Shown here one piece after another: positions 1-9,008 of a DNA stretch of 64,000 nucleotides. Each line of letters begins with the position of its first letter. Position 1 is the stretch's first letter. The stretch is from contig JAEVYT010000002.1 of NCBI GenBank assembly GCA_023392615.1, positions 1 through 64,000 on the forward strand, in the 5' to 3' direction. A program made the translations under genes and the position numbers. The notes below the pieces were generated by a model. It had not been told where the DNA came from. It saw only the letters and a program-made list of their open reading frames with translations, and searched no databases. Source of the DNA: Bacillota bacterium. GTDB taxonomy: Bacteria; Bacillota; Clostridia; Lachnospirales; Lachnospiraceae.

Positions 1-340
1 TATATTACTGGTTAAGCATCCTGTTATCTTTACTGTTTTTAGGTTGTATCCAATGTCTTTCGACATCCGATACGGTTCGCGACACATCTTTCGATGCATC
101 AATTGAAAATCTATAACGCGTCTGTTAGGACGCTATTTGAAGCCCATGTGAAGCTTCAATTTTTTAGAATTTTCAGGGTTGTTTCACTGTTCAATTATCA
201 AGGTTCTGTATGCTTTGCGTTTTGATCAACCGCTCTGTTAGCGTTGCTCTGTGGCGCGTCAGCAAAAACAATCTTACCACATGAAGAAACTTATGTCAAC
301 AACTTTTTAAATAATTTTTTTATTTTTTTTAAAAATATAT
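1..340 (-). promoter_or_regulatory. rRNA operon promoter and leader (16S gene lies off the left edge)
   Basis: Read on the minus strand there is a strong sigma-A promoter, TTGACA (294-299), 17 bp, TAAGAT (271-276), preceded by an A/T-tract stretch (301-340) that resembles an UP element. The transcript would run leftwards out of the window. The leader carries the Firmicutes rRNA leader signature CCTTGATAATTGAACAG (187-203, minus strand), a boxA-like antitermination region, and small hairpins with GAAA loops (for example around 50-65). No mature 16S sequence is visible, so the rRNA operon itself is inferred. Confidence 0.75.
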
Positions 341-627
341 AAAATTCAAACAATGCAGAGAAAAACCGTGCTATTTCTACAACATCTTAACATATCATTC
401 CCCATTATTATAATATTTATAAATACTTCTGTAATATTTTAATCTATATATTAAATCTATATATATTCTATGTGTAAGTATGTACCAAGTACTACATTGA
501 AAATAAGGTTGGGTATGAATCATTTCTTCTAAAAAACACTCTCATCCTTTTTCCTAAATTAGAAAAATAATAATAGGGGTTCTGTATTATATATGAACGC
601 GAACTTATATATCCGATCTCTATTATA
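341..627. other. AT-rich intergenic stretch without recognisable genes
   Basis: This gap between the rRNA promoter and the end of the minus-strand membrane protein gene is very AT-rich. I see no open frame with a ribosome-binding site, no tRNA and no convincing terminator. Confidence 0.5.
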
Positions 628-2109
628 TTAATTTTCCAATGCAGAAGCTTTGTCTGAATGTATCAAAGCCATAAAAGAATATTGTTGGAATATCGGACTT
701 TCTTTCTGAGTAGACGTATCTAACATCATAAAATCATCTCCACTATCTTTGTAAATATTTAGATTATCCTGATATGGCATATTAAACATGCTGTTTTGAT
801 GTATATAATTCATCTGAATATTAATACTCATTGGTTCAACACTTCTCCAAAGGGTGTTGAATGCAATATACCCTAGCTGGTTTTTATGATTTTTACCCCA
901 AAGACGGAACTTCATGGATTTATAAAAAGGATCATAGTCACTTTCAAGAGCTGATGTATTATACTTTTCTCCTGACTTTTCTGACAATATTGCACTATAT
1001 AGAACTTCATTATTTGGCGTTACCAAGTCTTCGGCTAATGAATAGCTTATTACGTCTGTATAATTATGATGTGGAGCCTTGATCCAATTGTAATAAAGTA
1101 GAACACGCATATTGCACTCTTTAAAACTTGCTGTACATATGGATAATCTTAATATACCTCCATCTACCTGCATATCTTCGTGATTTATCTGGATAAATTG
1201 TACATCCTCATATCTCAGTATCTCACTATCTGGTAAATTATTAAGAATATCGGGATCAAAATTCATTTGTAACATTTTATCGCGAATCTTAATCGCCTGA
1301 TCATGGTGAAGGGTGTTGTTTAATTGAAATAGATTACTTTTTGGTCTTGGTGTATTAACATAAAAGAGCGCTGTAAAGCAAATAGCTATTGATAGGATTC
1401 CAACGCTTATACCATATAAATAATATTTGTAATTCAAGCTCTCTATCTTATATTCTGTGTTTGATTGTTTTGCTGTATTAAGCGCTCTATTTACTCGGGT
1501 TAATATTAGAATTAATAAAATAATCATAAGTGGAATTGCAAAGATAGTTACAAAGGGAACGAAAATACATATCAACATTGCAATCGATATGATGAGATAA
1601 TTATAACTGCAGTTATATACCTTACCTGCTATAACATCATTTGCTATAATTTTACTCATGGAAGCACTTTCTTCACTTTCTTTTTCGTACATAACTTTTT
1701 CTAATTCATCTTTTTTTTCTTTTTCACTATTATAAATTCTCTTTACCAACTGAGCTATTCCACTAAATAACCAACAATATGTGGCAATAGCAATAATACT
1801 GCTAACGAATGTAAAGCATAAAATAGTTGAAATATCTTTACTAACTTTAGTACTTGATATAACAAATCCAGCTACCATAATCGCAAGTTGAACACTTCCA
1901 GTTATAAACATATACTTAAAGTGTTTTGTTTCATGACGTAATTGCCACGCAGCTGTTATTAATAGACACAACCCAATTAAGGGAAGATATGTATCAAGAT
2001 GTAAATCAAACAAATTAATATGAAAAAATGATAATATTAATCCCAAAAATAATTTAGATGATACACTTTTTATAGATCCGATATCAATTATCTCCTTACT
2101 ATCCCCCAC
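628..2109 (-). CDS. Multipass membrane protein of unknown function
   Basis: This encodes 493 residues starting at GTG, with AGGGAG seven bases upstream. Hydrophobic segments lie near residues 18-34, 40-57, 66-84, 95-115, 168-202 (probably two) and 228-250, with a lysine/glutamate-rich cytoplasmic-looking stretch around 125-150. The last 240 residues are soluble and mixed in character, probably extracytoplasmic. I recognise no family. It is a single gene between the rRNA promoter and the tRNA-Ser gene, with no partner. The function is unknown. Confidence 0.7.
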   Translation of the reverse strand: MGDSKEIIDIGSIKSVSSKLFLGLILSFFHINLFDLHLDTYLPLIGLCLLITAAWQLRHETKHFKYMFITGSVQLAIMVAGFVISSTKVSKDISTILCFTFVSSIIAIATYCWLFSGIAQLVKRIYNSEKEKKDELEKVMYEKESEESASMSKIIANDVIAGKVYNCSYNYLIISIAMLICIFVPFVTIFAIPLMIILLILILTRVNRALNTAKQSNTEYKIESLNYKYYLYGISVGILSIAICFTALFYVNTPRPKSNLFQLNNTLHHDQAIKIRDKMLQMNFDPDILNNLPDSEILRYEDVQFIQINHEDMQVDGGILRLSICTASFKECNMRVLLYYNWIKAPHHNYTDVISYSLAEDLVTPNNEVLYSAILSEKSGEKYNTSALESDYDPFYKSMKFRLWGKNHKNQLGYIAFNTLWRSVEPMSINIQMNYIHQNSMFNMPYQDNLNIYKDSGDDFMMLDTSTQKESPIFQQYSFMALIHSDKASALEN

Positions 2110-2288
2110 AATAAATCTCCCTTCAATACCAAACCATAAAATTAGTTACATAAATTTACTTTCATACATTGTAGCATAAAACTACCAAAAATGATAAAGA
2201 TTTCATTATTCTGTAAAGATTTATAGTTAACGGGGATGAATACTGATTATGTGTGAGATTTAATTGATTGAGAATTATGATTAAACAT

Positions 2289-2322
2289 CAAAAAAACCCG
2301 CATAATTAGCGGGTTTTTTGAT
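2289..2322 (-). terminator. Rho-independent terminator downstream of tRNA-Ser
   Basis: A short hairpin with arms AACCCGC and GCGGGTT is flanked by A and T runs, so it works in either direction. It lies just beyond the 3' end of the minus-strand tRNA-Ser. Confidence 0.8.
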
Positions 2323-2350
2323 TCTGACACTATTCAGATAAATTGATAAC

Positions 2351-2437
2351 GGAGAAAGAGGGATTTGAACCCTCGCGCCGGTCACCCGACCTACACCCTT
2401 AGCAGGGGCGCCTCTTCGGCCTCTTGAGTATTTCTCC
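2351..2437 (-). tRNA. tRNA-Ser (GCU)
   Basis: The minus strand folds as an 87-nt class II tRNA. The acceptor stem pairs GGAGAAA with TTTCTCC, the anticodon loop is TGCTAAG (anticodon GCU), there is a long variable arm, and the T loop is GGTTCAAATCC. CCA is not encoded. Confidence 0.95.
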
Positions 2438-2552
2438 AGAAACAGAACTTAATATAAAAATATTAAATTATTAAAAGATAAATTCCTTAAAAACAAGAAA
2501 TAATTCTTTTAATTTAAATTTACTTTTGTAATTTCTCACAGAAGCAAGACTT

Positions 2553-2581
2553 AGTATAGCAAATAGTCTTAATTTTGTCAA
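2553..2581 (-). promoter_or_regulatory. Sigma-A promoter for tRNA-Ser
   Basis: On the minus strand TTGACA (2576-2581), a 17-bp spacer and TATACT (2553-2558) form a near-perfect promoter about 110 bp upstream of tRNA-Ser. The -35 box overlaps the stop codon of fumB. Confidence 0.7.
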
Positions 2582-3120
2582 CAATTTTGCATTACTATTT
2601 CGTATAAATTATTACCCTTTGAATCGACAACCACAATAACCGGAAAATCTTCTACATAAAGTTCCCTAATTGCCTCTGTTCCTAAGTCATCATACCCTAT
2701 CACTTTTGATGCCTTAATTCTTTTCGATAGAAGAGCTCCAGCCCCTCCTACTGCAGCAAAATATACTGCCTTATTTTTAATCATTGATTCAATTACATCA
2801 TTACTTCTCTTCCCTTTACCAATCATCCCTTTTAAACCTTGGTCTAATAATAAAGGAGTGTATTTATCCATTCTTGAGCTTGTAGTTGGTCCTGCTGATC
2901 CGATAACCTGCCCTTCTCTCTCCGGTGTTGGGCCTAGATAATAGACAATATTGTTACTCAAATCGAAAGGAATCTTATTCCCTTCTTGCATTGTTTCAAA
3001 CATCCTCTTATGTGCAGCATCTCTAGCCGTATATATCGTACCAGTAATGTAAACATAATCACCAGCTGCTAAATCTTCCACCTTTTCTGTCGTCAAGGGT
3101 GTATTAATGTATTTATCCAT
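2578..3120 (-). CDS. fumB: Fumarate hydratase class I, beta subunit (C-terminal domain)
   Basis: This is the beta subunit of the two-subunit, 4Fe-4S, oxygen-sensitive fumarase that interconverts fumarate and malate. The 180 residues match the swivelling C-terminal domain of class I hydro-lyases, with the conserved ARDAAHKRM, a GPTTSSRMD loop and a GKG motif. The start is placed at MDKY because AAGAGGAAG lies directly in front of it; the frame is open six codons further upstream, where only a poor site exists. It follows the alpha subunit gene after about 176 bp and ends at the tRNA-Ser promoter. Confidence 0.9.
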   Translation of the reverse strand: MDKYINTPLTTEKVEDLAAGDYVYITGTIYTARDAAHKRMFETMQEGNKIPFDLSNNIVYYLGPTPEREGQVIGSAGPTTSSRMDKYTPLLLDQGLKGMIGKGKRSNDVIESMIKNKAVYFAAVGGAGALLSKRIKASKVIGYDDLGTEAIRELYVEDFPVIVVVDSKGNNLYEIVMQNC

Positions 3121-3296
3121 ATCAGCTTCCTCTTTCATCCGCTTTCTATATACTTAATTCATACACATCTTAATAATGTATCCTAGGAAATATCAAAAAC
3201 AATAAATCTATACTTCCCTATTATCTTGATCTTTATGTGGTTATAATAAACTAATCTAGGTTTTAATCCATGATCTATAAGCTAAATAGGGCTCTA

Positions 3297-4139
3297 TTAT
3301 ATTATTCTGTTTACATGTCGATTGACATGACAACATATATTAATCGCTACAGGTAATCCGGCTATATGTGTTGGATATGTTTCGATATTTACACCCAGTG
3401 CTGTTGTTTTACCACCCAGCCCTCCCGGACCAATGCCTATTTGATTTATTTCTTTAAGTAGTTCCTCTTCTAGTTTTTTTATATGTTCTAGAGGTGAAGG
3501 TTGATTTATACTTCTTGTAAGTGCCTTCTTCGCCAACAGAGCACATTTTTCGAAGCTTCCGCCTATGCCAACCCCAACTACAATAGGTGGACACGCATTT
3601 GGGCCTGCCAGTTTTACCGTCTCAATTACTGCATTCTTAACACCCTCTGTACCGTCTGATGGTTTTAACATATATACACGGCTCATGTTCTCACTGCCAA
3701 AGCCTTTTGGAGCTACCGTGATTTCTACCTTATCACCGGGAACAACCTCATAATGAATGATACCTGGGGTATTATCTTTGGTATTATCTCGTATTAACGG
3801 ATCCGATACAACAGATTTTCTTAGATATCCTTCTTTATAACCCTGGCGTATCCCTTCATTGATCGCATCTTCTAGATTTATTCCTTCAATATGGACTTGT
3901 TGACCGATTTTCATAAATACAATTGCCATGCCGGTATCTTGACAAATTGGAATGAGATCTTGGGTTGCTATATCTAAATTTTTTGCTAACTGATCAAGAA
4001 TTTGTTTACCAAGGATTGAGGTCTCTGTATCATAAGCACCTCTTACTCTTTCTTCTACATCAGAAGCCAACTTATAGTTGGCTTCGATGCACATTTCTTT
4101 TATATTTTTAATAATATCATCCGTGTGTAAGCTTCTCAT
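3297..4139 (-). CDS. fumA: Fumarate hydratase class I, alpha subunit (Fe-S domain)
   Basis: This encodes 280 residues of the catalytic Fe-S half of class I fumarase. Likely cluster ligands are Cys66 in PICQDTG, Cys183 in NACPP and Cys269 or Cys270 near the C-terminus, matching the three-cysteine pattern of the family. AAAGGAG lies five bases before the ATG. The gene begins only 53 bp after gyrA, so it is probably transcribed with the gyrase gene. A tartrate dehydratase alpha subunit is a related alternative, but the pairing with the adjacent fumarase-type beta subunit favours fumarase. Confidence 0.9.
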   Translation of the reverse strand: MRSLHTDDIIKNIKEMCIEANYKLASDVEERVRGAYDTETSILGKQILDQLAKNLDIATQDLIPICQDTGMAIVFMKIGQQVHIEGINLEDAINEGIRQGYKEGYLRKSVVSDPLIRDNTKDNTPGIIHYEVVPGDKVEITVAPKGFGSENMSRVYMLKPSDGTEGVKNAVIETVKLAGPNACPPIVVGVGIGGSFEKCALLAKKALTRSINQPSPLEHIKKLEEELLKEINQIGIGPGGLGGKTTALGVNIETYPTHIAGLPVAINICCHVNRHVNRII

Positions 4140-4192
4140 GTAAACTCCTTTACAAAGCTTGATTCTTCTATTAATTCCATTAAATTAACTGC

Positions 4193-6829
4193 TTATTCCT
4201 CATCGTTATCAGTTGGTTCTTCTACAGTTGATTCTTCTGCATTTGCTCGCTCCAGTAATTTTTCTAAAGAAACATCCTCTTCACTATAGATTTCCTCTGG
4301 AAGTTGAGATTGATCAATAACAGCATCCTCTTCATCGAGTTCTTTTTCTAGCTCTTTGATAAGTTGGTCCTCAGTTGTAGCATCACTTTCACGAACTTTT
4401 GTGAAACGTGCAACTTTGATATCAGTTTCCTGATCAATTGCCATCAGTTTCACACCGGAAGTAATTCGTCCTAGTACAGAGATGTCATTTACCATTAATC
4501 GAATAACAATTCCTTCTGTTGTTATCATCATGATTTCATTATCATTGTTTACTGCTTTAACGCCTACCACATCGCCTGTCTTCTCGGTAATCTTATAACA
4601 TTTTACACCTTTTCCTCCACGGCGTTGCACTGTAAACTCATCCATTACCGTACGTTTTCCTAAACCGTTCTCCGATACGAATAATAAATATTCTCCCTGA
4701 GTGCTCAACTGCATACCTACAATTTCATCATCACCGGTTAATGTCATACCAATTACACCCATGGACGTACGTCCGGTCGGTCTAACATCACGCTCATTGA
4801 AACGAATACACATACCATTCTTTGTGACCAATATAATATCTTTCAGATGGTTGGTGGACTTTACTTCAATTAATTCATCTTCTTCTCTTAAACTGATTGC
4901 CTGAAGACCAGATTTTCTAATATTAGCATAATCCTTCATCGGAGTCTTTTTTACGATACCGTCCTTTGTCGCCATAAAGAGGAACCGATCATTCTTATAT
5001 TCCTTAATAGGGATAATTGCAGTGATTCTTTCATCCGGTAAGAGCTGAAGTAGATTAACAATTGCTGTTCCTCTTGCAGTTCTTCCTGATTCCGGTATCT
5101 CATATGCTTTCAGACGATATACTCTACCTTTGTTCGTAAAGAACATGATATAGTGATGATTGGTTGTCATCAATAAATCTTCAATAAAGTCTTCATCTAT
5201 GGTTTGCATTCCTTTGATTCCCTTACCTCCACGATGCTGACTCTTGAAATTATCAACTGTCATACGCTTAATATATCCGAGCTTTGTCATAGCAATTACT
5301 GTATTCTCATTCGGAATCAAATCCTCCATTGAGATGTCAAACTCATCAAATCCAATAGAGGTTCTTCGATCATCCCCAAATTTATCTCTGATAATTGTTA
5401 TCTCTTCTTTGATTACACCAAGTAAAAGTTTCTCATCTGCAAGAATTGCTTTGTACTCTGCTATTTTAGCCATAAGTTCTGCGAATTCATTCTCCAGTCT
5501 TTCACGTTCCAGACCTGTCAATGCACGGAGTCTCATATCAATAATAGCTCCAGCCTGAGCCTCAGATAGTCCAAAACGCTCTATTAATCGCTCTTTGGCA
5601 ATTGCACCGTTTTGTGAGGAACGAATAATTGAGATTACCTCATCAATATTATCAAGTGCAATTAATAATCCCTGTAAAATATGAGCTCTTTCTTCTGCTT
5701 TGTTTAAGTCATACTGTGTACGTCTGGTTACAACTTCTTTCTGATGTTTTAAATAATAATTTAACATCTGAGCGAGGTTTAAAACTCTTGGTTCATTATT
5801 AACCAGTGCAATCATAATTACACCAAAGGTGTCTTGTAATTGAGTATGCTTATACAAATGATTTAATAAAACATTTGCATTCACATCTCTTCTAAGTTCA
5901 ATTACAATTCTCATACCGGTACGATCAGATTCATCTCGAAGTTCTGTAATACCATCTATTTTTTTATCTTTTACTAACTCTGCTATTTTTTCTATTAGTC
6001 GTGCCTTGTTTACCATGTAAGGAAGTTCTGTTACAATAATACGATTTTTTCCGTTAGCCATTGCTTCAATATCTGTGACTGCACGAACACGGACTTTTCC
6101 TCTACCAGTACGATACGCTTCTTCAATACCAGCAGTTCCAAGAATCTCGGCTCCGGTAGGAAAATCCGGTCCTTTGATAATCTTCAATAGTTCATCAATA
6201 TCTGTTTCCCTGTCTTCTTCGATATGATTATCTATTATTTTAAGTACACCATTAATAACCTCTCTCAGATTGTGAGGAGGGATATTGGTAGCCATACCAA
6301 CCGCAATACCCGAGGTTCCGTTAACCAATAAATTCGGATATCTGGAAGGTAATACTACAGGTTCTTTTTCTGTTTCATCAAAGTTTGGTGAGAAATCAAC
6401 CGTATCTTTATTGATGTCGGAAAGCATCTCCATCGAGATTTTACTAAGACGGGCCTCCGTATATCGCATCGCCGCAGCACCATCACCATCAACGGAACCA
6501 AAATTACCATGTCCGTCTATTAATGGATATCTGGTAGAGAAATCCTGTGCTAACTTAACAAGTGCCTCATAAATAGAACTATCGCCATGAGGGTGATATT
6601 TACCCATTGTATCACCAACAATACGAGCACATTTACGATGTGGCTTGTCCGGCCCATTATTGAGTTCAATCATTGCATATAAAATTCTTCTCTGAACCGG
6701 CTTTAAACCGTCCCTTACATCGGGTAGTGCACGTGCTGCAATTACTGACATCGCATAATCAATGTAAGACGTTTCCATCGTCTTTCTCAGATCGACATCA
6801 TGCACCTTGTCGAAGATATTCTCATCCAT
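4193..6829 (-). CDS. gyrA: DNA gyrase subunit A
   Basis: This is the breakage-reunion subunit of gyrase, which introduces negative supercoils. The catalytic tyrosine is Tyr123 in MRYTEARL. The quinolone-determining region reads HGDSSIYEAL, so Ser84 and Glu88 occupy the positions of E. coli Ser83 and Asp87, a wild-type-looking arrangement. GyrA-box motifs QHRGGKG and QRRGGKG open the C-terminal beta-pinwheel, and the tail is acidic. The start is set at MDENIF because GGAGGAAAAGTA precedes that ATG; an upstream in-frame TTG overlaps the ribosome site. The product is 878 residues. It lies 118 bp downstream of gyrB. Confidence 0.97.
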   Translation of the reverse strand: MDENIFDKVHDVDLRKTMETSYIDYAMSVIAARALPDVRDGLKPVQRRILYAMIELNNGPDKPHRKCARIVGDTMGKYHPHGDSSIYEALVKLAQDFSTRYPLIDGHGNFGSVDGDGAAAMRYTEARLSKISMEMLSDINKDTVDFSPNFDETEKEPVVLPSRYPNLLVNGTSGIAVGMATNIPPHNLREVINGVLKIIDNHIEEDRETDIDELLKIIKGPDFPTGAEILGTAGIEEAYRTGRGKVRVRAVTDIEAMANGKNRIIVTELPYMVNKARLIEKIAELVKDKKIDGITELRDESDRTGMRIVIELRRDVNANVLLNHLYKHTQLQDTFGVIMIALVNNEPRVLNLAQMLNYYLKHQKEVVTRRTQYDLNKAEERAHILQGLLIALDNIDEVISIIRSSQNGAIAKERLIERFGLSEAQAGAIIDMRLRALTGLERERLENEFAELMAKIAEYKAILADEKLLLGVIKEEITIIRDKFGDDRRTSIGFDEFDISMEDLIPNENTVIAMTKLGYIKRMTVDNFKSQHRGGKGIKGMQTIDEDFIEDLLMTTNHHYIMFFTNKGRVYRLKAYEIPESGRTARGTAIVNLLQLLPDERITAIIPIKEYKNDRFLFMATKDGIVKKTPMKDYANIRKSGLQAISLREEDELIEVKSTNHLKDIILVTKNGMCIRFNERDVRPTGRTSMGVIGMTLTGDDEIVGMQLSTQGEYLLFVSENGLGKRTVMDEFTVQRRGGKGVKCYKITEKTGDVVGVKAVNNDNEIMMITTEGIVIRLMVNDISVLGRITSGVKLMAIDQETDIKVARFTKVRESDATTEDQLIKELEKELDEEDAVIDQSQLPEEIYSEEDVSLEKLLERANAEESTVEEPTDNDEE

Positions 6830-6947
6830 TACTTTTCCTCCGTTCAAACTTACATTACATAATTCTCTTTTGAATTAGTTTGTGCCAATTATTACATAGG
6901 CACAAACTTAAAGGTTTGAATTATGTTTTTCATTAATTCACCGTAAA

Positions 6948-8858
6948 CTAGATATCTAGATTTTTAACATATTTTGCATTTGCTTCTATGAATTCTCTTC
7001 TTGGTTCAACCTTATCACCCATTAAGGTAGTAAATGTTAAATCAATTTCTGAAGACTCTTCTTCATCCATTGTTACTCGAAGCAGAACTCTTCTCTCCGG
7101 ATCCATAGTTGTTTCCCATAACTGCTCTGCATCCATCTCGCCCAAACCTTTATAACGCTGAATTTTATTATTACCGTCACGTCCAACTTCGGTTAAAATC
7201 TGATTCAACTCTTCATCACTGTATGCATAGCGAAGAAATTTGTTTTTTTCCACTTTGTATAACGGCGGTTGGGCCATATATACATATCCTTGTTTAATCA
7301 AATCAGGCATAAATCGATAGAAGAAAGTTAACAGCAATGTACTGATATGTGCACCGTCAACGTCTGCATCTGTCATTATGATTATTTTATGATAACGCAA
7401 TTTTTCAATATCAAAATCATCAGAGATACCGGTACCAAATGCAGTAATCATAGCTTTGATCTCATTATTAACTAATATTTTATCTAATCTTGATTTCTCA
7501 ACATTAAGAATCTTACCACGTAGTGGCAATATTGCCTGCGTTGCTCGGGATCTGGCTGTTTTTGCCGATCCACCCGCAGAATCACCCTCAACGATATAAA
7601 TTTCACACTTGGAAGGATCTTTTTCGGAGCAATCTGCTAATTTTCCAGGTAAGCTCATCCCTTCAAGTGCAGTTTTTCTTCTCGTTAAATCTCTTGCTTT
7701 TCTAGCAGCATCCCTTGCTCTCTGCGCAAGAATTGACTTTTCACAAATCATTTTTGCAATGTTAGGATTTTGTTCAAGATAATATGTTAATTGCTCACTT
7801 ACTGTGCTATCTACCGCACCTCTTGCCTCACTGTTACCAAGTTTTTGTTTTGTTTGTCCTTCAAACTGAGGCTCCGGAATTTTGATACTGATGATTGCGG
7901 TAAGTCCCTCTCTGATATCCTCACCGGACAGGTTTGTATCACTATCCTTTAAGAATTTCATTGATCTGGCATAGTCATTAAACGTTTTTGTAATCGCATT
8001 TTTAAAACCAGCCAGATGGGTTCCACCTTCCGGTGTAGTAATATTATTAACAAAACTATATACACTTTCGGTATAGGTGTTATTATGTTGGAACGCAACT
8101 TCTACATAAACATTTTCTTTTTGTCCTTCACAATAGATAATATCAGGATAAAGAGGATCTTTATGACGATTTAGGTACTCTACATATTCCTTGATACCTC
8201 CGGCATAATGAAACTCCTTTTCTATTAATTCTTCTTCTCTTTTGTCTTGAAGAACAATTTTAATATTCTTTGTTAAAAACGCCATCTCACGTAGTCTTTG
8301 CTTTAATACTTCATAGTCATAAACTGTTTCTTCAAAGATTTCTTTATCCGGTAAAAAGGTAACCTTGGTACCTCTACAATCGGTATCACCGATTTCTTCT
8401 AGCTTTTTAGGAGCCTTACCTCTCTCATATCTTTGAAAATATTTCTTTCCATCAACACATATCTCAACAGTCAGCCATTCGGATAGAGCATTTACTACAG
8501 ATGCTCCTACACCATGAAGACCACCAGATACTTTATATCCTCCTCCGCCGAATTTTCCACCTGCATGCAATATGGTAAACACGACTTCAACGGTAGAAAT
8601 TCCCTTCTTTTGGTTAATACCAACCGGAATACCTCTACCGTTATCTACTACTGTTATTGAATTATCTTCATTAATTGTTACAACGATGGTATCACAATAT
8701 CCTGCCAATGCCTCGTCAATCGCATTATCGACAATCTCATATACCAAATGATGTAATCCTTTCGATGAAGTTGAGCCAATATACATACCAGGTCTTTTTC
8801 TAACCGCTTCAAGACCCTCTAATATTTGTATTTGTTCTGCACCGTATTCATTACTCAT
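6948..8858 (-). CDS. gyrB: DNA gyrase subunit B
   Basis: This is the ATPase subunit of gyrase, 636 residues. The N-terminus carries the GHKL ATP site (EIVDNAIDEA, VDNGRGIPVG, GLHGVGASVVNAL), followed by the transducer and the TOPRIM domain with EGDSAGGSA and DADVDGAHI, and a C-terminal QRYKGLGEM region. GGAGG lies about 12 bases before the ATG, which is long; the leader is unusual and is described separately. Its place between recF and gyrA is the standard origin order. Confidence 0.97.
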   Translation of the reverse strand: MSNEYGAEQIQILEGLEAVRKRPGMYIGSTSSKGLHHLVYEIVDNAIDEALAGYCDTIVVTINEDNSITVVDNGRGIPVGINQKKGISTVEVVFTILHAGGKFGGGGYKVSGGLHGVGASVVNALSEWLTVEICVDGKKYFQRYERGKAPKKLEEIGDTDCRGTKVTFLPDKEIFEETVYDYEVLKQRLREMAFLTKNIKIVLQDKREEELIEKEFHYAGGIKEYVEYLNRHKDPLYPDIIYCEGQKENVYVEVAFQHNNTYTESVYSFVNNITTPEGGTHLAGFKNAITKTFNDYARSMKFLKDSDTNLSGEDIREGLTAIISIKIPEPQFEGQTKQKLGNSEARGAVDSTVSEQLTYYLEQNPNIAKMICEKSILAQRARDAARKARDLTRRKTALEGMSLPGKLADCSEKDPSKCEIYIVEGDSAGGSAKTARSRATQAILPLRGKILNVEKSRLDKILVNNEIKAMITAFGTGISDDFDIEKLRYHKIIIMTDADVDGAHISTLLLTFFYRFMPDLIKQGYVYMAQPPLYKVEKNKFLRYAYSDEELNQILTEVGRDGNNKIQRYKGLGEMDAEQLWETTMDPERRVLLRVTMDEEESSEIDLTFTTLMGDKVEPRREFIEANAKYVKNLDI

Positions 8859-8883
8859 ACTTAATTCAATCCTCCGTTTCTAG

Positions 8884-8924
8884 GGAGGATTTCTCCTCCT
8901 GTTCTAAAAAGGATTTCTCCTTTT
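8884..8924 (-). promoter_or_regulatory. Tandem GAAA-loop hairpins in the gyrB leader
   Basis: On the minus strand, just upstream of gyrB, two adjacent short hairpins occur: AAAAGGA-GAAA-TCCTTTT (8907-8924) and GGAGGA-GAAA-TCCTCC (8884-8899). Both sequester Shine-Dalgarno-like purine runs behind GNRA tetraloops. Further GGAGGATT copies occur nearby, at the true ribosome site and around 8972. The pairing is seen directly; a role in translation or mRNA stability is inferred. Confidence 0.45.
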
Positions 8925-9008
8925 GTTTTTGGAGGCATCCCTTCTTAAGCTTGAAGTTAATCCTCCGGTTACTAATCATTCTCCCCTTTATATAAAGTTT
9001 CGCCATTT

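Noticed and set aside
1..340. Part of 16S rRNA at the left edge
   Set aside because: The sequence has the leader and promoter features but none of the conserved 16S 5' end sequence, so only the leader is annotated.
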